Notes under the pieces: generated by a model
The model's database searches: none
The model's input: only the letters and a program-made list of their open reading frames with translations
What the model was told of the DNA's origin: nothing
Part shown: one piece after another, positions 7,196-13,087 of the stretch
Layout of the letters: the number at the start of each line of letters is the position of its first letter
Numbering within the stretch: the first letter of the stretch is position 1
Origin: Candidatus Omnitrophota bacterium
Lineage (GTDB): Bacteria > Omnitrophota > Koll11 > JAHIPI01
Reading direction: 5' to 3'
Assembly: GCA_028718265.1 (NCBI GenBank)
Contig: JAQUMG010000028.1
Span: 1-13,087, forward strand
DNA length: 13,087 nt
Translations under genes and position numbers: made by a program

Positions 7196-7879
7196 CTACA
7201 TCCAACTTTTTCTGTTAAACAACAACGTCAGAAAATCGTAAGCCACCTTGAAAGACCTCGTGAATCCGTATTTTGTCTTACCGTAATGCCGGGGCAGATG
7301 GTGAACCTTCACTTCGGACGGCTTTTCTCCCTTCATCATCAGGAGATACGGAATAAATCTGTGCGCGCCCTCTTTTTTGAGCGGCAGCACTTTTATGGAA
7401 TCCTTAGTATAAACCCTCAGCGTGCAGGAGATATCGTGAAGGTTGCTTCTGAAAACAGTCTTCTGCGCTAAATTGCCGAACCAAGACGCTATCTTCTTGG
7501 AGACGGGGTCCTTACGCGGATAACGCCAGCCGCATACAAAGTCATATCCCTTATTAAGTTCGGCTACGAGTTTCGGTATATCATTGGGGTCGTTTTGCAT
7601 ATCGCCGTCCATCGATATGATTATTTCGCCGCGGGCTCTTTCGAAACCGAATCTCAGGGATGCGGTCTGCCCGCTTCGTACGTTGTTATGTATCACGATT
7701 ACCGTGCCGTCGGACAGAGATACGCTTTTCAATATTTCCTTAGTTCTGTCGGTAGAACCGTCGTTTATAAAAATAATCTCATAATCGGCCCTTAGCGAGT
7801 CCATTACGCGCTTAATGGACTCATATAGCGGCCTGACCGATTCTTCTTCGTTAAAAAACGGGACTACAACAGAATACAT
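7196..7879 (-). CDS. Family 2 glycosyltransferase, DPM1/ArnC-like
   Basis: A 227-aa GT-A fold enzyme expected to transfer a sugar from a nucleotide donor to undecaprenyl (polyprenyl) phosphate on the cytoplasmic face. Visible motifs are VVPFFNEEESV (4-14), NDGSTD (39-44), the metal-binding D91-x-D93 within DGDMQNDP with Q95 and P98, GWR (117-119), GAHRF (171-175) and GKTKYGFTRS (190-199). It lacks the two C-terminal membrane helices of ArnC/GtrB-type enzymes, so it resembles short DPM1-like forms that bind the membrane peripherally. It begins two bases after the stop of the preceding GT39, and its GAGG ribosome binding site (7885-7888) lies inside that gene's last codons, so translational coupling is likely. 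It probably supplies the donor lipid for one or more of the GT39 enzymes. The sugar is not known. Confidence 0.92.
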   Translation of the reverse strand: MYSVVVPFFNEEESVRPLYESIKRVMDSLRADYEIIFINDGSTDRTKEILKSVSLSDGTVIVIHNNVRSGQTASLRFGFERARGEIIISMDGDMQNDPNDIPKLVAELNKGYDFVCGWRYPRKDPVSKKIASWFGNLAQKTVFRSNLHDISCTLRVYTKDSIKVLPLKKEGAHRFIPYLLMMKGEKPSEVKVHHLPRHYGKTKYGFTRSFKVAYDFLTLLFNRKSWM

Positions 7880-7881
7880 CT

Positions 7882-9408
7882 TTACCTCTTATTACTCACG
7901 ACGTAAATTTCATTCTGGAAAACTTCTTTAAAGAGATCACCGCCTTCGCTGCCCACGGCGTCTTTTACCTCATTAAATGTTATTCTGCGCTTCCATACAT
8001 AATAGCTGTCTATGATATATAATTTTTCCCTCATCTCTGCCGGGAGAAATGTCTCGTAATCTTTTTTCTTTATTACGCAGAATACCCTGTCCTGCGAATT
8101 TAAAAATTCCTTCAACCGCGGAACCGTATCCATGGAAGGCCGGCCATCTGCGGTGTATGTAACCTTAACCAGCTCCACCGGCACCTGAAAGAATACCTGC
8201 AATTCTTCAGGGATTATACCATGAGATCCTATGCCTATTCTATCTCCTTCTTTCATGCCGGCTTTTATGGAAAACGCGGCATGTTCCATCCTGTTACTGA
8301 ATAGCCCGTAAGCCGGCAATAGATTAAATGCGATATATAATAACGAAAGAAATGCTACTATGCCGATAGGGAGCACTCTTTTCTTCTGCGCCAATTTAGC
8401 AAAAAACACTCCTACCAATATCGATGCTGCCGGCGCCAATGCCAGAAGATAATGCGTTCTCCTCTCCGCGACAAAGGTAAAAAATAAGAAAACTACAGCT
8501 ACCCAGGTAAGCAGAAAAATGCGGCCGTCGTTTTCGCTTCTACTGTTTCGGGCAACGCCTGCGAAGGCAAAAGGCATAAACAGAGAATACGGTAAAAATT
8601 TCGTTATCAAAGTAACTGTGTAGAAAATAAATCCCTTAATATAAACCATTATAAATGAACCGGCGTGCCCCCAGCCGAGCCTTTGCAATATCTCGCGGCT
8701 GACTACCTCATTTGCATATCTTTCGGGATATATTTTCCACATCGCGTAAAACCACGGCACCGTGATAACCAAGAACAATATAACTCCTGCTGCAACGTCA
8801 CTCAGTTTAAACACTGTCTCTTTCTTCAGCAGGCAGAATATCGCCGTTATTAAAAGCGGGATCAGCACGCCGACGGGGCCTTTTATCAAAAAAGCGACGG
8901 CCAGGGCTGCGAAAAAAAACCGCAGGCCGGTGCCTGTCCTGAATTTATAATAGTTAATAAAAAAGTACAGGGCCAGTGTCTCAAAAAAAATCAAGGACAT
9001 ATCCGGCACCGCCAACCGCGCATATCTGTAGTATAGCGGCGTAGTAGCCGCAAAAAGTGCCGCAAATAAGGCAGTTTTTTTGTCCCTGAATAACAGTTCG
9101 GCTATTTTGAATATCAAAAGCGCGCACAAAGAACCAAGCAGAATAGACGGCAGCCGCGCAGCAAACCAGTTTACGCCGAATATTTTAAAGGAAAGCAGAA
9201 TAAACCAATAAAATAATATCGGTTTCTGAAACCTTTCCTCGTTCATATACCGCGGGGTCAGGATGTCTTTGGTTTCGAGCATGTGCCGCGTGCTTTCGAA
9301 GTAAAAATTCTCGTCGCCTTTGAATTCCAGGCTGGATTTTTGCGCGCCAAAAGAAAATAAGAGCGCGCAGTACAGAAAAATACATATTTTTACAGGGAAA
9401 GATTTCAT
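7882..9408 (-). CDS. GT39 (ArnT/PMT-like) membrane glycosyltransferase, paralogue B
   Basis: A 508-aa polytopic protein, the shortest of the three GT39 paralogues here. It has the Asp-Glu motif G31-D32-E33-N-F-Y, RFQKPILFYW, FAARLPS, YARLAVPD, an IKGPVGVLIPLL loop and TVPWF, then a hydrophobic body. The C-terminal soluble domain (about 375-508) contains FCVIKKKDYETFLP and YVWKR and ends IYVVSNKR. This tail matches paralogue C closely (FCVVSETEYGKFIT, NWKR, IYIVSNKK), so B and C appear to be the closer pair. The start is ATG. There is no clear Shine-Dalgarno in the 39 bp between it and the preceding small gene, so it may depend on coupling or on A/T-rich leader sequence. Role as for the other GT39s: sugar transfer from a lipid carrier on the external side. 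The acceptor is unknown. Confidence 0.9.
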   Translation of the reverse strand: MKSFPVKICIFLYCALLFSFGAQKSSLEFKGDENFYFESTRHMLETKDILTPRYMNEERFQKPILFYWFILLSFKIFGVNWFAARLPSILLGSLCALLIFKIAELLFRDKKTALFAALFAATTPLYYRYARLAVPDMSLIFFETLALYFFINYYKFRTGTGLRFFFAALAVAFLIKGPVGVLIPLLITAIFCLLKKETVFKLSDVAAGVILFLVITVPWFYAMWKIYPERYANEVVSREILQRLGWGHAGSFIMVYIKGFIFYTVTLITKFLPYSLFMPFAFAGVARNSRSENDGRIFLLTWVAVVFLFFTFVAERRTHYLLALAPAASILVGVFFAKLAQKKRVLPIGIVAFLSLLYIAFNLLPAYGLFSNRMEHAAFSIKAGMKEGDRIGIGSHGIIPEELQVFFQVPVELVKVTYTADGRPSMDTVPRLKEFLNSQDRVFCVIKKKDYETFLPAEMREKLYIIDSYYVWKRRITFNEVKDAVGSEGGDLFKEVFQNEIYVVSNKR

Positions 9409-9447
9409 AAAGAAACCATGGCCGATAAAAAGGTTGGCTGCCTGCTT

Positions 9448-9591
9448 TTACAGTTCGTATACGCCCAGCGGTGCAGGGTCAGGAAAATGAAAATAAAATA
9501 CGCCTGCCGCCAAAACTATAAATATCGCTATACCTGCCAGAATAAACGCGATAAGGATGTTTGACAGTATCTGCTTCCTTTTGTCCTTCAA
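9448..9591 (-). CDS. Small single-pass membrane peptide, 47 aa
   Basis: A short open frame between two GT39 genes. It starts at TTG, the only possible start, since an in-frame TAA lies five codons upstream. GGGAG (9598-9602) is six bases before the TTG. The product has a basic N terminus (KDKRKQ), one strong hydrophobic helix of about 24 residues (12-35), then FHFPDPAPLGVYEL outside. The positive-inside rule puts the N terminus in the cytoplasm. It starts 33 bp after the upstream GT39 and ends 39 bp before the next one, so it fills an otherwise empty gap in the operon. I do not recognise the family. It could be a small subunit or stabiliser of a GT39, or a chance frame. The start signals, hydrophobic helix and position favour a real gene. 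Confidence 0.62.
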   Translation of the reverse strand: MKDKRKQILSNILIAFILAGIAIFIVLAAGVFYFHFPDPAPLGVYEL

Positions 9592-9597
9592 AGCTAA

Positions 9598-9602
9598 CTC
9601 CC
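9598..9602 (-). promoter_or_regulatory. Ribosome binding site of the 47-aa membrane peptide
   Basis: GGGAG on the minus strand, six bases before the TTG at 9591. It decides the non-ATG start and is one of the main reasons to accept this small gene. Confidence 0.5.
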
Positions 9603-9624
9603 GTTATACTGTTATTATACATAA

Positions 9625-11379
9625 TTAGTCCGAATCTTTTTTATTGGTCAAAAGATAAACTTTGTGCCTCAGTACGTCCTTTAGAATATCCTTCTTGCCG
9701 CGCAATACTTCCGAGATCGTCTCTTTGCCGAGACTTCTCTTTAAGCGCGTCTTCCACATCTCGCGCTCATCCATTATAATCAGTTTCGATTTAATGTCAT
9801 CCGGTATAAGCGACATATAATCGTCCTCCGCTATCACTAAATACACTTTATCGCCGGAGGTAAGAAAGTCTGCCAGCTTATTCTTATGCAGCGGAACAAC
9901 GTCGGACAATTTAGATTTTACATTTACTTCCTCAATCGGCATGTCCATATATATCCCGATACGCTGCTGGCTTATATCGACAGAGCCTACTCCCACCTTT
10001 TCCCCCGGTTTTATAAGACTTTTTATCTCATCGGTAAAGGCAGGAAGCGCTCTGTCGTTAAACAAGGGTATCGCTCTTCCGGCGAGGAACAGCATCAATA
10101 CGGCCATGGCGATCGGTATAGCAAAAAGCGTGGCGGTACTCTTTTTCCTTAGATAAGGCAATATGATAATCAACGGCGCTAGAGCTACGGCATATTCATA
10201 AACCGCCACCCGGGAAGAATAGATATGATGCATCGTATATAGAATGCCTGAAAGACCTAAAATATAGACTATCGTTACCAATATATAAACTATGTTGAAG
10301 CCGATAGACCTGAATTGCATATTTCTCTCTTCCAGATTTATGAAGTACCTGGCTGTCATAAGGCCTAAGGCAGGCGAGAGCGGCAGCAGATATTGGTATT
10401 CCTTAGCCCTCATAAGACTGAAAAAGATGAATATACCCAGAAAATAGCTCAATATAAGTTTATAGGAATCTCTCTCGAGAGAATATGTTTTTTTACTCTT
10501 AAATGCATCCCGTATAGCGGCCGGCAAAAATAATGAATACGGCATAAACCACACGATTAACACAGGAATGTAGAAAAAAAGCTTTTTGAGATAGGTTAAC
10601 AAAAAGCCATGACCTGCTCCGGTATTCGGCACACAAAACATCCGCTTTATTGCATCAAATGCGATTGTATGGTTCAGATACTTATCGCCGTGCAAAAGGC
10701 ACATTGCAATATACCACGGCAGCCCTACGGCCAGGATTATAAATACGCCTGAAGGGATATTTATCGCCTTAAGAAGTTTCCATTTTTTAGCGCTGATAAT
10801 AAAAGACAACACCACGATTAGCGGCAAAAGAAAGCCGACGTAACCTTTAGTCATTGTAGCCAATCCAAGAACTACAAAAAAAGCCGTAAAAAATGGTTTT
10901 CCTTTTTCGGGATCCTTTGTGCCCTTCAAAAAGAGATATATCGCATAAACCACAAAAAAGGTAAGGGCCATATCCGGAGAGGCATATCTTGAATACATAA
11001 AAAATATAACAAGAGTCGCAACTATGCCGGCAGCCAAAAGCCCGGTTTTGCGGTCAAAGAGTCTTCTGCCTATATTAAAGGTGAATATGACCGTCAGGAT
11101 GCCGAATAAGACAGAAGGAAAACGCACTGCGAAGTTATTAATTCCGAACGCGAGATACGAAAGACTCACTAACCAGTAGAAAAGAATGGGTTTCTGGAAG
11201 CGGAATTGTCCCTGATAATAAGGAGTAATCCAGTCGTGCCGGGCAAACATTTCTTTTACGCTCTGGAAATAAAATTTCTCGCTTTCGATTATGGGGAGAG
11301 CGCTGCCCAGATTATAGGCAAATATTATGCCGCAAATGATAAATAGCAGAAATTTTACCGAAGCATCGTTTTTTTTCAA
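9625..11379 (-). CDS. GT39 (ArnT/PMT-like) membrane protein, paralogue A, with altered Asp-Glu motif
   Basis: A 584-aa polytopic protein and the first glycosylation gene after purQ (26 bp gap). It carries RFQKPILFYW (60-69), FAVRFPS, YSRYASPD, a TKGYVGFLLPL loop and GLPWY. The C-terminal domain (about 440-584) contains LVIAEDDYMSLIP and MWKTR and ends VYLLTNKKDSD, clearly related to the tails of the other two GT39s. The odd feature is the first external loop. Where paralogues B and C have Asp-Glu followed by K/N-x-Tyr, this one reads E32-S33-E34-K-F-Y, so the Asp is a Ser (AGC codon) while the Glu is kept. Activity may be lost or changed, or neighbouring E32 may compensate. The start is TTG, with GAGAGGA seven bases upstream (11387-11393). 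Confidence 0.9.
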   Translation of the reverse strand: MKKNDASVKFLLFIICGIIFAYNLGSALPIIESEKFYFQSVKEMFARHDWITPYYQGQFRFQKPILFYWLVSLSYLAFGINNFAVRFPSVLFGILTVIFTFNIGRRLFDRKTGLLAAGIVATLVIFFMYSRYASPDMALTFFVVYAIYLFLKGTKDPEKGKPFFTAFFVVLGLATMTKGYVGFLLPLIVVLSFIISAKKWKLLKAINIPSGVFIILAVGLPWYIAMCLLHGDKYLNHTIAFDAIKRMFCVPNTGAGHGFLLTYLKKLFFYIPVLIVWFMPYSLFLPAAIRDAFKSKKTYSLERDSYKLILSYFLGIFIFFSLMRAKEYQYLLPLSPALGLMTARYFINLEERNMQFRSIGFNIVYILVTIVYILGLSGILYTMHHIYSSRVAVYEYAVALAPLIIILPYLRKKSTATLFAIPIAMAVLMLFLAGRAIPLFNDRALPAFTDEIKSLIKPGEKVGVGSVDISQQRIGIYMDMPIEEVNVKSKLSDVVPLHKNKLADFLTSGDKVYLVIAEDDYMSLIPDDIKSKLIIMDEREMWKTRLKRSLGKETISEVLRGKKDILKDVLRHKVYLLTNKKDSD

Positions 11380-11386
11380 AACAATA

Positions 11387-11393
11387 TCCTCTC
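11387..11393 (-). promoter_or_regulatory. Ribosome binding site deciding the TTG start of GT39 paralogue A
   Basis: GAGAGGA on the minus strand, seven bases before TTG at 11379. No in-frame ATG is found between it and the first membrane segment, so the TTG start is favoured. Confidence 0.65.
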
Positions 11394-11405
11394 GCTGCGA
11401 AAGCT

Positions 11406-12197
11406 CTATAGGTTATTTTCCGCGAATTTTACGCCGTTTCTGAAAACGGACAGGCCGTCTCCTTCTTTTCTCAGCCTGTCTCTTGTCCATCTTGGATGCT
11501 TGGTCATGCGGACATACCGCTCCGGATGGGGCATCATGCCGAGTATCCTGCCTGTCGAATCGGAAATAGCGGCTATGTCGTCAACGGATCCGTTCGGATT
11601 ATCCGGATACTCCGGCTTTTTTCCGTCTTCCCGGCAATAGCGGAACACTACCTGCTTATCTTCTTTTAATTCCTTGAGTACGGCGCTGCTGGCGGGAATA
11701 AATTTTCCCTCACCGTGCGCCACGGGCAGATATATGATTTCAGATATCCCTTTTGTCCAGACACAGCGGTTGCCGGCGGCTGGTTTCAGATAACACCACC
11801 TGTCTTCGAATTTAGCCGAATCGTTAAGATTCAGGGTGACATTCGTTTCCCATAAATGCCCGTTTAAAGCCGGCAGTAATCCCATTTTAACCAGTATCTG
11901 AAAACCGTTGCATATGCCGAGTATGAGTTTGCCGTCGGAAATAAACTTCTCCACGTCGGCACCGAGATTATATCTTATTTCGTTCGCCAGTATTTTCCCG
12001 CTTGCGATATCGTCGCCGTAAGTAAATCCGCCGGGTAAAGTAAGTATCTGGTAATCGGAAAGGCGCTTTTTCTTTTTTACAAATTCATTAATATGGACAA
12101 AATCGGTTTCCGCGCCTACCAGTGAAAAGGCAAATGCGGTTTCCTTGTCGCAGTTTGTGCCTGCCGTCCTTAATATCGCAACTCTTGCCTGTTTCAT
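11406..12197 (-). CDS. purQ: Phosphoribosylformylglycinamidine synthase, glutaminase subunit PurQ
   Basis: A 263-aa class I glutamine amidotransferase. It releases ammonia from glutamine for PurL, which converts FGAR to FGAM in the fourth step of de novo purine synthesis in the cytoplasm. The oxyanion loop is seen at LPGGFTYGDD (54-63). The nucleophile is C96 in GICNGFQ, HGEGKF is at 161-166, and the catalytic His-Glu pair is H224 and E226 in MMPHPERY. It is longer than the roughly 225-aa Bacillus enzyme because of inserts around 170-205 and a C-terminal extension. This is the longer form often found with mid-length PurL proteins. It starts at ATG 7 bp after purL ends, with only a weak ribosome binding site, so the two are probably translated together in fixed ratio. 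Confidence 0.96.
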   Translation of the reverse strand: MKQARVAILRTAGTNCDKETAFAFSLVGAETDFVHINEFVKKKKRLSDYQILTLPGGFTYGDDIASGKILANEIRYNLGADVEKFISDGKLILGICNGFQILVKMGLLPALNGHLWETNVTLNLNDSAKFEDRWCYLKPAAGNRCVWTKGISEIIYLPVAHGEGKFIPASSAVLKELKEDKQVVFRYCREDGKKPEYPDNPNGSVDDIAAISDSTGRILGMMPHPERYVRMTKHPRWTRDRLRKEGDGLSVFRNGVKFAENNL

Positions 12198-12204
12198 ATT
12201 TTGT

Positions 12205-13087
12205 TTACCACTTCGCGAATGGTCTCTGCCACGCTGTTTTAAGTTTGTATATATCTTCTTTCACGACTGTTTTGCCGGATAGGCCTCTGACCTTGAAAGT
12301 CTTATTTCTCTTCAGTCCGCCGATAATGCCGAAAGCAGAGCCTTTAAGCATCGATTCGAATTTTTTTCTGTCTTTTTTATGCACTTCCACGATAAAGCGG
12401 CTATTGGACTCGGAGAATAGTATAACATCGTCACGCAGGCACCCGTCTTCGGCCGGCACACCTTTCAGATCTGCTTCCATGCCCAATCCTCCGCTAAATG
12501 CCATTTCTGCCAGGGCAACAGCAAGCCCGCCTTCAGAACAGTCATGCATCGATTTTATAAGACCTTTTTCATTGGCTTCGCTTAGTTTATTCATGATCAG
12601 CCTGGCTGTTTCAGGCTCGACTTTCGGAACGTCGTTCCCCGTAAGGCCTTTTAGCATAAGATAATGCGATCCGCCGAGCTCATTTTTAGTATTTCCGACG
12701 ACATATATAAGATTTCCGCTTTCCTTGGCATCCATGCTTAATGCCTTATTCACGTCTTTCATAACCGCTATAGCAGATATAAGAAGAGTCGGCGGAATCG
12801 ATATACTCTTTTTTCCGACTTTATATTCATTATTCAGGCTGTCTTTCCCGGAAATAAACGGAACGCCGTACGCCTTGGCAATGTCATAGCATCCGTAAGA
12901 GGCGCGAACCAGTGTACCAAGTGTTTCAGGCCTGTCGGTATTGCCCCAGCAAAAATTATCAAGAATAGCTACTCTTTTTAAGTCACCGCCGCAGCATATA
13001 ACCTGCCTTAGGGCTTCATCTATACAGGAGGCAGCCATCCAATAAGCGTCTATAAGGCCGTATCGCGGATTTATGCCGCATGAAAGT
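12205..13087 (-). CDS. purL: Phosphoribosylformylglycinamidine synthase, PurL (3' part; start outside window)
   Basis: The C-terminal 293 or so residues of the FGAM synthetase, the ATP-dependent amidotransferase partner of PurQ. The frame is open to the window edge: upstream of the internal Met at 13038 it encodes GINPRYGLIDAYW, leading into MAASCIDEAL, a conserved PurL core segment. The gene is therefore cut by the window rather than starting at 13038. Further PurL marks are AILDNFCWGN, SGKDSLNNEY (substrate and ATP-binding region), GGSHYL, and MHDCSEGGLAVALAEMAF of the second AIRS C-terminal domain. It ends TAWQRPFAKW. The SGKDSLNNEY variant and the absence of a fused glutaminase fit a mid-length PurL working with separate PurQ. 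PurS is not visible here. Confidence 0.96.
   Translation of the reverse strand, partial: LSCGINPRYGLIDAYWMAASCIDEALRQVICCGGDLKRVAILDNFCWGNTDRPETLGTLVRASYGCYDIAKAYGVPFISGKDSLNNEYKVGKKSISIPPTLLISAIAVMKDVNKALSMDAKESGNLIYVVGNTKNELGGSHYLMLKGLTGNDVPKVEPETARLIMNKLSEANEKGLIKSMHDCSEGGLAVALAEMAFSGGLGMEADLKGVPAEDGCLRDDVILFSESNSRFIVEVHKKDRKKFESMLKGSAFGIIGGLKRNKTFKVRGLSGKTVVKEDIYKLKTAWQRPFAKW

Noticed and set aside
9409..9450. Possible terminator (GCAGGCAGCC followed by a T run) after the 47-aa gene
   Set aside because: The GGC/GCC arms would leave a one-base loop, so no stable hairpin can form before the T run, and the next gene follows at once.
9484..9625. Alternative 47-codon frame starting ATG about 30 bp upstream of the TTG of the small membrane peptide
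   Set aside because: It has no ribosome binding site, would begin right at the end of GT39 A, and encodes a polar sequence without features, whereas the other frame encodes a clean membrane helix with a ribosome binding site.
12122..12664. A 180-codon open frame on the plus strand across purQ and purL
   Set aside because: It lies opposite two confidently identified genes, shows no known motif, and its composition is what the antisense of those genes would give.

Overview
The window is a stretch of bacterial chromosome in which every supported gene lies on the minus strand, so it reads from right to left. GC content looks moderate (mid-40s %, not counted). The signs are those of a diderm: a lipid-A-biosynthesis N-terminal (LAB_N) protein, ArnT-like lipid-carrier glycosyltransferases, and a very large secreted beta-helix protein with Ca-binding repeats. 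The form of PurL and PurQ and the overall style recall uncultured diderm candidate phyla such as Omnitrophota. That placement is a low-confidence inference.

Right edge (11406-13087): the 3' part of purL, whose reading frame runs off the window edge, is followed 7 bp later by purQ. Together they make the FGAM synthetase of de novo purine synthesis.

Middle (5163-11379): six closely spaced genes follow purQ with gaps of 2-39 bp. In order of transcription they are a GT39 (584 aa), a 47-aa single-pass membrane peptide, a GT39 (508 aa), a DPM1/ArnC-like GT2 (227 aa), a LAB_N membrane protein (93 aa) and a GT39 (573 aa). The likely logic is that the GT2 charges a polyprenyl phosphate with a sugar, the LAB_N protein may help move or present it, and the three GT39 paralogues transfer sugar on the outer face of the inner membrane. 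The acceptor (lipid A, another glycan or protein) is unknown. The three paralogues share an identical RFQKPILFYW signature and a common C-terminal tail. The first of them has lost the Asp of the family's Asp-Glu motif.

Left part (39-5009): after a 153-bp gap with a plausible promoter comes one 1656-aa exported protein. Its order is signal peptide, beta-helix, TSP3-like Ca-binding repeats, a domain I identify as OpgG/OpgD (MdoG, GH186)-like, a second TSP3-like block, a cadherin/Ig-like domain and two more beta-helix modules. The MdoG-like domain keeps both aspartates thought to be catalytic in OpgD. This periplasmic beta-glucan domain, inserted into a giant beta-helix protein, is the most notable content of the window.

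No tRNA, rRNA, CRISPR array, insertion sequence or convincing Rho-independent terminator was seen.
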